Shown: positions 32,097-44,169, numbered from the stretch's first letter. The stretch is DNA of 64,000 nt from Lineus longissimus (GCF_910592395.1 NC_088324.1:2420001-2484000); one strand, 5' to 3'. Made by a program: numbers and translations. The notes: generated by a model from the sequence alone, not told the origin.

Positions 32097-33640
32097 GTAT
32101 CAATTTGTATCAAAACCTCGATATCGTCTTGGCATGTGATAAAATGGTTGTGTGAACGAGCCGGATTTATTTGTATCAATTTGTATCAAAACCTCGATAT
32201 CGTCTTGGCATGTGATAAAATGGTTGTGTGAACGTGCCAGTTTTTTCTACCTGGTAATTACAAGTAAGGGCATCCTCTGAACATGTGTCGAAACAGTTCA
32301 AGAAAACGAAAACCACTAATTCGCAAGTTCTCAGAGACATCTCAATTGTTTTCCTGTTCGAATTATTATGACAACATAAAGAAAATCGAGGACTATCAGA
32401 ACAAAAGTGCATTAAATCCTTTCGGCACAATTTAAATTACCCTTTTTAAACTCTGTTAAAACTTGATTCTTTTTTTTTACAAAAAAAAAGATATCTCGTG
32501 GGGAAAGAGAGTGTCCGTTCGGACGCTGATTCGACAGGGTGATATATATGTATCGAACTTTATCAAGAACAGGACAAAAAACAATCGAATATTACACTTG
32601 AATTACAAAGTGGTCTTGCCTTTCGACCAGAATGTATAAAATTGTCATTAATGTTGACTCTTCGCCGTCACTACAAGGTTCGTTCTTGATCATCATAAAC
32701 AAATATCCTTTGCTTAAACCCAAAAAAAACTACCACCAACTTATGCGTGAAAATCGCAACACATCGAAGAGAGCTAAAGCGCCAATGTGTTCCAGTTGAA
32801 AGAAAAAAACACCTCAGACGTATTTCCTTCTCAATTGGTCAACAATCAATACATACTTACTTCTCATCGACTTGGATATCTTATGGATTGTAGAAAATAC
32901 ACCACTGGCAGACTCAATTTACTTACATTGTCTGCGCCGATTACCGTAAACAAATACTTTATCAATAGAGCCATCAACCTTAAAATGTCCAGGATTACTT
33001 AACCCACACCTGCGATATATTAAATACACAAGCTTAGCTCGATAGGTCTACGCGAGGTTCTATACCAATTAGTTTGATATGCAACATACTATACGCATAT
33101 AGATGCACACATTCGACAAAAATTGAAGCCGTTTAATCGTAGCACATATCGATTAGTATCGAAAGAATAAAGACAAAAAATGAATTGGTCTTTCAAAAAT
33201 ATTGAACATCTGTGCGAACAAAATATCATTTAGTTTACTGTGATGTTTTACATGTATATGTACATGAAACTCATATTTCTTCTCAGAAAAAGCAATGAGA
33301 CATTGAAGGAATGGAAGGCCCGGGAATTATGCCACTCAAAGACCACAGAACATTCAGCCGATGTTATACAGATGATTGATACAATTATGATGTAATGATA
33401 AACATGTTTCTCACATTGTCTGGTAAGACGCCACAATCAGATACAGAGTGTCGAACTTTTGAAAATCTCACCATGGCACTTAAAGGAGTGGTTGGGATCC
33501 AACCGCCAAGGTAGAACGTCACCGGAATCGAGAAATTCCTTCAACGTTGTATCAAAACACGTATATTGCCAATGATGAGTTCCAACTAGCTGGCCAAAAC
33601 ACGAGTCCCAAAGAATGCTAAAGGCATTCGCCGTTCGTTA
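32097..33640. repeat. Tandem unit 2, block a
   Basis: Paralogue of 21776-23189, with an extra 78-bp tandem duplication at its start (32083-32160 repeated as 32161-32238). No gene is recognised; the same weak exon candidates as in unit 1 are present. Confidence 0.75.
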
Positions 33641-34477
33641 AGAAAATTGAAATTTGGAATTGAATCAGAAGTCCTAGGTATAATTCTGTCAAATTAGACA
33701 CTTCTCTATTATGTATATTTTAGATTGCTCATAGCAGGTGACATTGAATTGAACCGAGGTCCTGTCGATCACAACCAAAACTCCAACAAAAGTCCACTCT
33801 CCTTTAATTTAACACTAAATTCTGGTTTGAATAACCCAGGTATAAAGGAGATTCTAAACGTCTCGAATGTAAACTGGGATAGGCTTTCCACTGGGCTTGC
33901 TAGTAAACCCTGGAATACATTTCTAAATAACGAAGATCCAAAGCTGAGCCTTGAAAACTGGCTAAACCTTTTTGAAACCACCATTAAAGAGTTTATTCCT
34001 GTAAAAAGGATTACTATTAAAGCCAGAGAACAATGTTGGATTACATATTATGTTAAACATCAGATAAACGCTCGTCAACGTAAGTTCAAGAAGGCCAAAC
34101 GCTCTAACAATGATGGCGACTGGGACATATACCATAGAGCTTGTCGAGACTGCAACGAGGCTATCAGTTCAAGCATAGAAGACTACTTTAAAAATTTAAA
34201 CAACCAATTGAATAACCCTAATTTAAACTCAAAGAAATTCTGGAATTTAATCAAAGGTTAAACTCAAAGAAATTCTGGAATTTAATCAAAGGTTATCAAG
34301 GTAAACAACACTGTAATGGCATCCCAGACCTACTAGAAGGCGATACCGTATTAACAGACAATTTAGAGAAAAGTAATCTTCTTAATAAATTTCTGGCTAA
34401 ACAATGCTCACTGGATGAACAAGATAGAACATTACCAGACACAACCCAAGATGGACCTGAACTTCAGTTCCGTGAAT
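33641..34477 (+). pseudogene. LINE fragment, endonuclease deleted (unit 2)
   Basis: This keeps the 2A-proximal region but with GDIELNRGP (33737-33763), the Pro essential for ribosome skipping replaced by Arg. An internal deletion then joins NSNKSPLSF directly to LTLNSGLNN, removing the endonuclease. A roughly 34-bp tandem duplication near 34227-34294 introduces a stop. The opening frame has no ATG. Confidence 0.75.
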
Positions 34478-34696
34478 TTACTGTGTAAGAACAGCAATAG
34501 CATCATTCACATAGGCCACTCTGACCTCCCGGACCCATCCAAAGGTGAACTGATTGTGTGCATCCAATCCTTTATAAACACGCATTTCCCGAGTGCTTTG
34601 CACTGGGTTAGTAGACAGAACAAGGTAGTTAACCATGTCAATGTACGTTATTTCAGGCAATGCCTTGCGTTCATCGCTAAAATCGGACTTTTTCAT
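34478..34696 (-). pseudogene. Transposon-protein fragment, ISL2EU/YqaJ-type (unit 2)
   Basis: Block b. The minus strand reads MKKSDFSDERKALPEITYID, then NYLVLS, YKGLDAHNQFTFGWVREVRV. The pattern (VDPY/KSDF...LPEIT...YLV...AYK.LDAYNQF..GWV) is what I recall from ISL2EU transposon proteins with YqaJ domains. It is a single truncated exon. Confidence 0.45.
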
Positions 34697-34820
34697 ACAC
34701 TAAGGATCAACTCCATTAATGTCTTTTAACTTATATTTGAATAATCGTTTGTTTTCAGGTCATAAATTTCTTTGATATTCGCTTTCGTCTGCTAAACATG
34801 ACACGACCGGCAGGCACACG

Positions 34821-34882
34821 GCCGCCATACTGTATCGATGGTGGCCCCCCAACATGGCGGCCGGTGGAAACCTGTGACGTCA
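34821..34882. promoter_or_regulatory. CRE plus YY1-like motifs, promoter candidate (unit 2)
   Basis: A GC-rich patch holds GCCGCCAT (34821-34828), CATGGCGGCCGG (34853-34864) and a perfect CRE, TGACGTCA (34875-34882). The clustering resembles a promoter, perhaps of the transposon whose coding fragment lies next to it on the minus strand. Confidence 0.4.
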
Positions 34883-35016
34883 TTGCAAAGGGTCTATTAA
34901 AAGCGAGTTTCGCTCGAGCAACATGCACAGTACCCTTTTCCCACGACAAAAATCATTATCAAAGCGATCTTAGAATAACCGTCATCAAGTTAAACGAGAG
35001 TTTCTGAGCGGAAGCC

Positions 35017-35821
35017 TATTGATATATCCTTGTTAGAGCAACTGATCTGCACCAGACTGTTGAACAGGAATTAAGTAGGCACATTTTTAATGACTGGGAC
35101 ATGTATGCTAAACAATAGGCTGAATCGGCGAAGTCTGCATTTAAGCTTACGTTATCGTAGGCTCTTTCTTGAATTACCTGTCCCCGCTGCAAGTTTGTTT
35201 CATTTCGTAATGATACACAAAAACACTTCAACAAAATGTTTGACAATATAAAACCGATGTAGATTGAAGAATCAAAACATTAGGAACGTGTTTATTGTAT
35301 AATACCGCCAAATTACTCACTGTTGTTGCGGACTCTTGATAGTTGAAGTTTCTGTCAGTGATATTGAAGTCTTTGACAATCGAACTACTTTTGTGATCTG
35401 TCGTATACGCCGTGCTGTTTTGAACGCTGGATATTGAGATTGGTCAATGTTGTTGGTGATCTCTCGCATGAAAAACTGCTTTTATGATATGTTGAATATT
35501 TTCCGTGGCACGGCTTTGTGATCTCTGAGAATGCTTTGGCAATAAGTTCGATATTACTCACTTCTGTTGTAAATTGCAAAATCTGATGGCAGTGCTGTTT
35601 GTGATCGTTGACAATCGGACCGCTCCGAGCCTTCATGTTGGTATAAAGTGTCCATGCAGGCATTCCTGGTTTATGGGATATACAGGACGGTGTATACAGT
35701 CACGATATGCAGACAAATTCGGTTCAAATGAACTGAAGGGTAACAAGTTATTTTATAACATGTATAAGGAATACAAGCATTGGACCAAAAAGTTGAGTTG
35801 GTGTTGATGTGTTGGCTGAGG
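35017..35821 (-). other. Block c, candidate minus-strand exons (unit 2)
   Basis: Only units 2 and 4 carry this 0.8-kb block. On the minus strand two related segments (about 35570-35645 and 35318-35400) each contain GATTGTCAA and end at a GTGAGT donor, as if an exon had duplicated. A third segment after CTTGCAG (about 35015-35190) is open to a stop, with Cys-rich text SAYCLAYMSQSLKMCLLNSC. No start exon or known family was found, so this may be a gene relic. Confidence 0.3.
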
Positions 35822-36071
35822 AGCGGTTAATACTCGCGATTGCTTAAGTTCCTAGAAGTATTGGCTGTCGTCAATATGTTAAAACGTTCTCGCCAAATGA
35901 TTGCGAAGATTCAACCCCTTCGTTAAAGGGTTAAATGACCTCATTCAAGCAACAAACCATCCAAACGCTGCTTTAGCAAGTGTAGCACAATGCATTGCGC
36001 TGACAGAGAAATAAATGTACTAATCAAAATATCCGGAAAAATATAATTTTTCTTTTTTTTGTTTTTTTTTT

Positions 36072-36135
36072 GTTAAGCGCCTTGAAGTGTTTTACATCAG
36101 GCGCAATATAAATTGTTTTAATAATAATAATAAAA
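36072..36135 (+). repeat. SINE/LINE 3'-tail-like sequence (unit 2)
   Basis: Paralogue of 28165-28228 with a longer ATAATAATAATAA tail. Confidence 0.55.
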
Positions 36136-36351
36136 GGAGGATCACAAAGTAAGCTGGCGCTTAGAAGCCACGGGAAATATTGGGCTGCTTGCGAGGTGGT
36201 TTGCGTGTTTAAAATTTGCGAGGCTTTTGTAAATACCACGCAAAGTTTGCGATTACGTTGCGATAATTTTGCATGGTCGCTTAAATTTGCGTGGTTTATC
36301 CGATGCGTGGCTTTTCCAGAGTCCTATGCTCTCTCGTGGAGTTTACTGCCA

Positions 36352-38480
36352 TCAGTCCTTGCATTTCGACGTCTTATAATTCTGGTAATATATTTTGCAT
36401 AGTTTGTTTGATTTCAAGAAGGTTACATAGGTGCAGTTTCTATTGTAGGTGATATTACAGAACCTAACACATTCCTTGAAATTTGTGGCTCCAAATTGAA
36501 GGTCAAGAACAGAATAACCAAGGTCACGTAGTGGACGTCGAATCAATTTCAGACACCGAATGTCGGATTTTTTAATCAAATGAGTAACGGCGAAGTGGTC
36601 TGCTGGCTCTAGAAAGTAAATATTGGTTGGATGTGATAATGAACCTATTCTGAAGGGAAAAATCATGTTGTCGTGTACAGCTGCAATCTTTGTTCTGAAT
36701 GAAGCAATCATTGCTTCACCAAAACAACTTAATGAACGACGATTATTCTATTTTCTATAATGTAAACAGTCATTCCTTACAAGCGTTTGTTATCTTTGTG
36801 TCTTTTGCAGATTCGTGCAAATGTGACCCGTTCTAGCAGAACCAGTCGCATGTCGCACATAAGATGAGCATAGACGACACCAGGAAATAATAGAAGAAAC
36901 TGATGTCGTAAGATTTCACAAAAGGCAGACAACAGTGAAATGAACAAACAGTTCGTCTCAACCTGCCAAGCTCAGAGCGACATGCGACTGGTTTTACTGG
37001 AACGGGTGACAAATGCTCTAGGCTCGCCGATCTTAGACCGGTTCATTTACTTGAGGTATGACCATCCCCAGTATGATATGGATCGAGCTGGTCAAGATCA
37101 TACTGATTTGCTAAAACGCTTCGGTGTTCAGTGATGGTAAGTTGATGGAATATGGGTGGCATTCGAAATGAACAGATTACTTGTGACCTAACCACTTTTA
37201 TTTCTATCAATGGTAATGGTGTGGTCGATCAATTTTCCTGACTATTATTAGCCTACGTATATTGATGACGGATCTTCAATAACAGAAATCGTATTGAAAA
37301 TAAAAGTGGCAACCTAATGAGCTTATTCTGACCTGGTGGAAAGGCGAAATGCATAATCATTGGACCGATTGAACAATGTTGAGTGGCAACCAACGACAAT
37401 GCGCACAATATCTCAGGAGGCTTGGCTTGCATATCGAGAAACAATCTTAGATTGGTGAGTTTAGAGTATAAGTAACGAAACACATACCATCGCAGAACTT
37501 CTCGCAGTGCACATATTTAGCCTGATCTGTATCGCATGATTGAAACGAATTCTTATATGTAAGGGTATGGCGACTGACTCGGCTGATATCACATCTCCTT
37601 CCGAAAGATTCAGATGACTTGATCAATGATTGGTACAGATCACGTCCTTCTGTGTTTCTTTTTTTACAACAAAAGTCGAAAGAAAGGCATTGAAAGTTAT
37701 ATTTATTATAACGGCATGCTTTTAAGCAATGTATCAGCGGTAAAGAATACAGACTTTCGTCGTCGTGGCCGTATATAAAAGCAACTGATATGCATCTAAA
37801 TTTGATTTTACGTTTTGGACAATGAGCTGTAATTAAGAGGTTGTAGATTAACCCTTTGAAAAAGGCGTAAATTGTGTTGCAATTATTTTACAGTTAGGAA
37901 AGTATTCCTGGCGGATTCCAGTGCTTCTACACGTTTACATAGATTTTAACATTTTCTCCTCTGTACTGCTTATTTCGGGATGAACTTTGTTGAAGTCTTC
38001 AGGTTATTTTTTTATTCATGTATACAATTGAATGTGCTAACTTTCATTTACAAATATATATTATACCAAACCAATCCCTGGCCAGACCCCAAACAATCGC
38101 CAAAGGGATCCAATGAAGAGGGTTTTTTTTTCATTTGACTTGTAATTTCCTAACCCGGAAATTTGTTTTGGCCCCAATATTTGATTTAGGAAAAGCCATA
38201 AATTTGCCCAGTAGTTTTCGCACAGCGGTCAGAAAGGACAATGACTTTTCGCTATGAAGCCGACTAAAGGTATGACGTAATTTTACTGGGTGACGGCGTT
38301 ACGCAGGGATACATTTTTTTAAATGTATTGCTTATCATCATGATATCAGAATACAAAAATATCAATTCATGCTAATGTGCCATGTTTTCTCTTAAGTTTA
38401 CCAATGCTTTCCTCTTCTCTTAGCACTGCAAATGAATGTTGAATGTAGCATGTCAAAATAGTTAACATTAACATTCGCAT
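36352..38480 (-). CDS. Predicted secreted PAN/Apple-like protein, copy 2 (236 aa)
   Basis: Exons 38480-38402, 37826-37488, 36644-36352, same phases and junctions as copy 1. Differences from copy 1 include FGRRC and YVHCEKFC in exon 2, which adds a Cys, and YNRNCTYV in exon 3. A Leu codon TTA became TGA, so the protein ends at SKCKD, three residues early. Signal peptide and all other Cys are kept. The frame is fully open, which argues for recent function or very recent duplication. Confidence 0.6.
36824..37009. mobile_element. MITE in the PAN gene intron (unit 2)
   Basis: Paralogue of the 188-bp MITE at 28919, with a 2-bp shorter T run in the right inverted repeat; flanked by CAAATG. Confidence 0.65.
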
Positions 38481-39275
38481 GTTGAAGAAATATGCGGTGG
38501 TGGACAATGTTATCTCCAAGTAACTTCCTGTAAAAAATAAAAAAATAAAATCCAATATGAATATCAGAAAGAGAGCCAAGTCACTTGGAGAAAAGAGTCT
38601 GCTGCGGAACATGTAATAGCAATGAACACCTTGTGTGCAGTGACTAACGATTTTCATCGTGGCTGTCGCTCAGAAGAAGCTAACCCAACATCAAAATAAA
38701 ATCATTCAACAGTTTTTTTCTGATCAGGGAGAGTATGCTCTGAGTGGCCTCTTTAGCTTTAGGTGTCGCTTTGCTCACTTTCTTCATTGAGTCCACCCCA
38801 CACCCCAACAGCGACACTTAAGACTTATGAAAACTATGAAAATACAATTAAACAACCAGCTTCTATCGATACTCAGCCCAATAAAGTGTGGTTAAATGAC
38901 CCGTCCTATTATTCAGTATAATCGGATTTCGCGTCAAGCACCGTTAACAAAGGAGGACTCGTCACTTGCCGTGTCACATGCCAATAATTTTGGTGTGTGT
39001 GAATTCATCCAAAAAATTGTGAAAATGAGTTGTATACAATAAGACAACCAAACGAGTGGTTGTCGTTTTCTGTTTATCACATACCACCACTACGATTTAT
39101 GAGGGATTTGTAGCTCGAATCATCGCAAATTTAACTCCCGAAAAACCAAGACCCAAAGAGCGCCTTGCGTCGCAATGACGTAATTGACGCGATGACGCTA
39201 CCACAACAAAACAATCGAATAAAGTTGTTTTGCCGAGTTTGAAATGTCGCAATTTGTATCAGATTTGATCTATTT

Positions 39276-39988
39276 CGGCAGTTATAAAACGCGGATTTCC
39301 GCGTAAATCCTCGGAAAGATCACAAAACCGCCAGTAAATACGCGCATAATATTTAATGATAATTATACAAATAACAACATAAATCATAAATCGGAGGCAA
39401 GAACTACCAGTTATCTGCACATTTCATCGGTCAGATGTTAATCCTCTGGAGCGCCATTCATGCCATTCCGATAGACTCTTCCCTCTTTTTTTCTTGGTGT
39501 TGATAAACTTTGCATGTTATCTTTGACACCACCGTGGTTCCTTCCCGAAAACATTACGAGGCTGCTTTCAAGTGTGATTGATGCCCGGATTGATGTACGT
39601 TACGGTATATGCCTCCTTCAAATATAAGTCGATGACGAACTGAATTCTGGTCTACGAAATTTTTTTATAACAATCTCCTTGCAGCTCGAACCTAACCAAC
39701 CATATGCGACTGCACATTGGAGTCTATTTTTAGCAATCACAAAAACTACTTCGCGGCCCGTCTAGAGTATAAGTTTACTTCAAACTACAAGGTGCTTGTG
39801 ATTTACTGCGCATACAGCGCACCGTATAACGGGGATTCCCAAATACCTTGTAACCAGGAGTACTTCATGCGCACAACAATGCACACTAATAATATGAAAA
39901 ACTCTCACCTGCGGTTCAGGCAGCCACCCTGTAGCCAAGTTAGATTTTTCCGCGGATTTACGCGGAAATCCGCGTTTTATAACAGCCG
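39276..39988. mobile_element. Non-autonomous MULE-like element (unit 2)
   Basis: Paralogue of 31374-32087. The flanking 9-mers are GATCTATTT and GATTTATTT, one change since insertion. Confidence 0.8.
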
Positions 39989-39997
39989 GATTTATTT

Positions 39998-41430
39998 GTA
40001 TCAATTTGTATCAAAACCTCGATATCGTCTTGGCATGTGATAAAATGGTTGTATGAACGTGCCAGTTTTTTCTACCTGGTAATTACAAGTAAGGGCATCC
40101 TCTGAACATGTGTCGAAACAGTTCAAGAAAACGAAAACCACTAATTCGCAAGTTCTCAGAGACATCTCAATTGTTTTCCTGTTCGAATTATTATGACAAC
40201 ATGAAGAAAATCGAGGACTATCAGAACAAAAGTGCATTAAATCCTTTCGGCACAATTTAAATTACCATTTTAAATTCTGTTAAAACTTGATTCTTTTTTT
40301 TACAAAATAAATCGATATCCCGTGGGGAAAGAGAGTGGCCGTTCGGACGCTGATTCGCCAGGGTGATATATATGTTTCGAACTTTATCAAGAACAGGACA
40401 AAAAACAATCGAATATTACACTTGAATTACAAAGTGGTCTTGCCTTTCGACCAGAATGTATAAAATTGTCACCAATGTTGACTCTTCGCCGTCACTATAA
40501 GGTTCGTTCTTGATCATCACAAACAAATATCCTTTGCTTAAACCCAAAAAACTACCACCAACTTATGCGTGAAAATCGCAACACATCGAAGAGAGCTAAA
40601 GCGCCAATGTGTTCCAGTTGAAAGAAAAAAACACCTCAGACGTATTTCCTTCTCAATTGGTCAACAATCAATACATACTTACTTCTCATCGACTTGGATA
40701 TCTTATGGATTGTAGAAAATACGCCACTGGTAGACTCAATTTACTTACATTGTCTGCGCCGATTACCGTAAACAAATACTTTATCAATAGAGCCATCAAC
40801 CTTAAAATGTCCAGGATTCCTTAACCCACACCTGCGATATATTAAATACACAAGCTTAGCTCGATAGGTCTACGCGAGGTTCTATACCAATTAGTTTGAT
40901 ATGCAACATACTATACGCATATAGACGCACACATTCGACAAAGCCGTTTAATAGTAGCACATATCGATTAGTATCGAAGGAATAATGACAATGGTATTTC
41001 AAAAATATTGAACATCTGTGCGAACAAATTATTATTTAGTTTACTGTGATGTTTTACATGTATATGTACATGAAACTCATATTTCTTCTCAGAAAAAGCA
41101 ATGAGACATTGAAGGAATGGAAGGCCCGGGAATTATGCCACTCAAAGACCACAGAATATTCAGCCGATGTTATACAGAAGATTGATACAATTATGATGTA
41201 ATGATAAACATGTTTCTCACATTGTCTGGTAAAACGCCACAATCAGATACAGAGTGTCGAACTTTTGAAAATCTCACCATGGCACTTAAAGGAGTGGTTG
41301 GGATCCAACCGCCAAGGTAGAACGTCACGGGGATCGAGAAATTCCTTCAACGTTGAATCAAAACACGTATATTGCCAATGATGAGTTCCAACTAGCTGGC
41401 CAAAACACGAGTCCCAAAGAATGCTAAAGG
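39998..41430. repeat. Tandem unit 3, block a
   Basis: Third copy of block a. It is nearly identical to the unit 5 copy (56285-57720), including the shared small deletion after CATTCGACAAAG near 40940. No gene is recognised. Confidence 0.75.
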
Positions 41431-42282
41431 CATTCGCCGTTCGTTAAGAAAATTGAAATTTGGAATTGAATCAGAAGAAAAATCAATTGTTAAGTTAGTC
41501 CTAGGTATGATTCTGTCAAATTTGACACTTCTCTGTTATGTATATTTTAGATTGATCATAGCAGGTGACATTGAATTGAACCGAGGTCCTGTCGATCACA
41601 ACCAAAACTCCAACAAAAGTCCACTCTCCTTTAATTTAACACTAAATTCTGGTTTGAATAACCCAGGTATAAAGGAGATTCAAAACGTCTCGAATGTAAA
41701 CTGGGAGAGGCTTTCCACTGGGCTTGCTAGTAAACCCTGGAATACATTTATAAATAACGAAGATCCAAAGCTGAGCCTTGAAAACTGGCTAAACTGTTTT
41801 GAAACCACCATTAAAGAGTTTATTCCTGTAAAAAGGATTACTATTAAAGCCAGAGAACAATGTTGGATTACATATTATGTTAAACATCAGATAAACGCTC
41901 GTCAACGTAAATTCAAGAAGGCCAAACGCTCTAACAATGATGGCGACTGGGACATATACCATAGAGCTTGTCGAGACTGCAACGAGGCTATCAGTTCAAC
42001 CATAGAAGACTACTTTAAAAATTTAAACAACCAATTGAATAACCCTAATTTAAACTCAAAGAAATTCTGTAATTTAATCAAAGGATATCAAGGTAAACAA
42101 CACTGTAATGGCATCTCAGACCTACTAGAAGGCGATACCGTATTAACAGACAATTTAGAGAAAAGTAATCTTCTTAATAAATTTCTGGCTAAACAATGCT
42201 CACTGGATGAACAAGATAGAACATTACCAGACACTACCCACGATGGACCTGAACTTCAGTTCCGTGAATTTACTGTGTGAGA
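41431..42282 (+). pseudogene. LINE fragment, endonuclease deleted (unit 3, first)
   Basis: Longest surviving LINE frame in the array: 275 codons from a TTG (41453), not an ATG. It includes the hydrophobic N-terminal segment, mutated 2A-like GDIELNRGP (41564-41590), the in-frame endonuclease deletion and the pre-RT linker, ending PELQFREFTV at the junction with block b. No catalytic domain remains. Confidence 0.75.
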
Positions 42283-42488
42283 ACAGCAATAGCATCATTC
42301 ACATAAGCCACTCTGACCTCCCGGACCCATCCAAAGGTGAACTGATTGTGTGCATCCAATCCTTTATAGGCGCGCATTTCCCGAGTGCTGTACACTGGGT
42401 TAGTAGACAGAACAAGATAGTTAACCATGTTAATGTACGTTATTTCAGGCAATGCCTTGCGTTCATCGCTAAAATCGGACTTTTTCAT
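42270..42488 (-). pseudogene. Transposon-protein fragment, ISL2EU/YqaJ-type (unit 3)
   Basis: Paralogue of 34478-34696. A GVDPYCMKK-type sequence precedes it on the minus strand (clearest in unit 5), supporting the family pattern. Confidence 0.45.
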
Positions 42489-42612
42489 GCAATAGGGATC
42501 AACTCCATTAATGCCTTTTAACTCATATTTGTATTATAGTTTGTTTTCAGGTCGTAAATTTCTTTGATATTCGCTTTCTTCTGCTAAACATGACACGACC
42601 GGCAGGCACACG

Positions 42613-42674
42613 GCCGCCATACTGTATCGATGGTGGCCCCCCAACATGGCGGCCGCTGGAAACCTGTGACGTCA
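42613..42674. promoter_or_regulatory. CRE plus YY1-like motifs (unit 3)
   Basis: GCCGCCAT at 42613-42620, ATGGCGGCCG, and CRE TGACGTCA at 42667-42674. Confidence 0.4.
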
Positions 42675-43086
42675 TTGCAAAGGGTCTATTAAAAGCGAGT
42701 TTTGCTCGAGCAACATGCACAGTACCCTTCCCACGACAAAAATCGTTATCAAAGCGACCTTAGAAAATAACCGTCATCAAGTTAAACGAGAGTTTCTGAG
42801 CGGAAGCCTATTGTCAATATGATATATCCTTGGGTCCATATTTATATCCATATTTATATCCTTGGGTCCATATTTACGAAAGGCACGCAATATTCTGCTT
42901 TGCGATTGCGTTGGGTGTGCTTTGCGGGCACGCTAAATTTGCGAAGCGTGGTATTTACGAAGACCTCGCTAAGGCCTCGCAAGGAAATCGTAAACAGACG
43001 GAAAATAGCGTGGTCGCTAAGTTTGCGAAAAGTCGCAAATAACAGGAGAATTGCATTTAGCGCCAATTTTGAAGGTAGTTCTTTAT

Positions 43087-43391
43087 TTAGTCGTAATTTG
43101 GCCATACGGCATGCAACATATTATAAGTGAATGCTTTGACAGTCTTGTTGCATTTGTATTGCTCCTGTAGGCCTATAGATAGGGCAAAGTGAGACTCGTT
43201 TTTGACTATTTTCGAAACAGTTGGCTGACTTAATCCGCCTAGGTCTGCAGAATCAAACTGTAACTGCTCGGATGCGAAGTACGTAATGGCACATAGGCAT
43301 TGTAGAGAGGCCGGTACCGACTGAGACCTTTTAGTTGGTGATTCTAGGTCGTCCTTTATGAGATCTATTATTTCGAAAAGCACGTGTCGTG
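43087..43391 (-). pseudogene. HARBI1-like transposase fragment, cut at duplication junction
   Basis: The minus strand reads VLFEIIDLIKDDLE, LQCLCAITYFASEQLQFDSA, LGGLSQPTVSKIV, the N-terminal helix-turn-helix part of a PIF/Harbinger transposase. The fuller copy in unit 5 (59374-59817) starts about 48 codons earlier. Here the 5' part is lost because the segmental-duplication breakpoint falls at about 43390. Confidence 0.75.
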
Positions 43392-44165
43392 GAAGAGAAC
43401 AACATGACCCAGTTGGTTAATGAACAAACTCGAGGGAGATCACTATTAGATTTAATTATAACTGATAGTCCTGAATACTTCCAAGCTTGCGGCACATCTA
43501 CTCCGCTACCATCCTGTGAACGGGATCATAACGTGGTCTGGGCAAATTTAACACTAAATTCTGGTTTGAATAACCCAGGTATAAAGGAGATTCTAAACGT
43601 CTCAAATGTAAACTGGGATAGGCTTTCCACTGGGCTTGCTAGTAAACCCTGGAATACATTTCTAAATAACAAAGATCCAAAGCTGAGCCTTCAAAACTGG
43701 CTAAACTGTTTTGAAACCACCAGTAAAGAGTTTATTCCTGTAAAAAGGATTACTATTAAAGCCAGAGAACAATGTTGGATTACATATTATGTTAAACATC
43801 AGATAAACGCTCGTCAACGTAAATTCAAGAAGGCCAAACGCTCTAACAATGATGGCGACTGGGACATAGAGCTTGTCGAGACTGCAACGAGGCTATATCA
43901 GTTCAACCATAGAAGACTACTTTAAAAATTTAAACAACCAATTGAATAACCCTAATTTAAACTCAAAGCAATTCTGGAATTTAATCAAAGGTTATCAAGG
44001 TAAACAACACTGTAATGGCATCCCAGACCTACTAGAAGGCGATACCGTATTAACACAATTTAGAGAAAAGTAATCTTCTTAATAAATTTCTGGCTGAACA
44101 ATGCTCACTGGATGAACAAGATAGAACATTACCAGACACTACCCAAGATGGACATGAACTTCAGT
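43391..44165 (+). pseudogene. LINE fragment (unit 3, second)
   Basis: It begins abruptly at GAACAACATGACCCAG, the equivalent of 26914 in unit 1, and shares unit 1-specific features (the 2-bp frame change before GCTTGTCGAGACTGC and the ACACAATTTAGAG variant). It is therefore the start of the second segmental copy, not part of unit 3's own LINE. Confidence 0.8.
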
Positions 44166-44169
44166 TCCG

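Larger units (their letters stand above)
26914..43395. repeat. Segmental duplication copy S1, 16.48 kb
   Basis: S1 runs from inside the unit 1 LINE through unit 1 block d, unit 2 and unit 3 to a Harbinger-like fragment. The following 16.29 kb (43396-59682) repeats it in the same order and orientation at high identity. The length difference of 195 bp is mostly explained by a 78-bp tandem duplication in S1 (32083-32238) and two deletions (62 and 51 bp) in S2 near 49867 and 49912. The junction at about 43390-43395 joins the S1 end to the LINE start sequence. Confidence 0.9.

Noticed and set aside
34798-35007. Small plus-strand gene starting at an ATG in the GC-rich patch
   Set aside because: Units 3 and 5 have a frameshift in the same frame, and no family resemblance.
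37040-37134. Plus-strand frame with FIYLRYDHPQYDMDRAGQDH next to the MITE, followed by a donor-like GTAAGT
   Set aside because: It looks protein-like, but units 1 and 3 have stops in or just before this frame, and no acceptor or partner exon was found.
41453-42280. Protein-coding host gene of 275 codons
   Set aside because: TTG start, LINE linker composition, internal deletion scar and mutated 2A motif.
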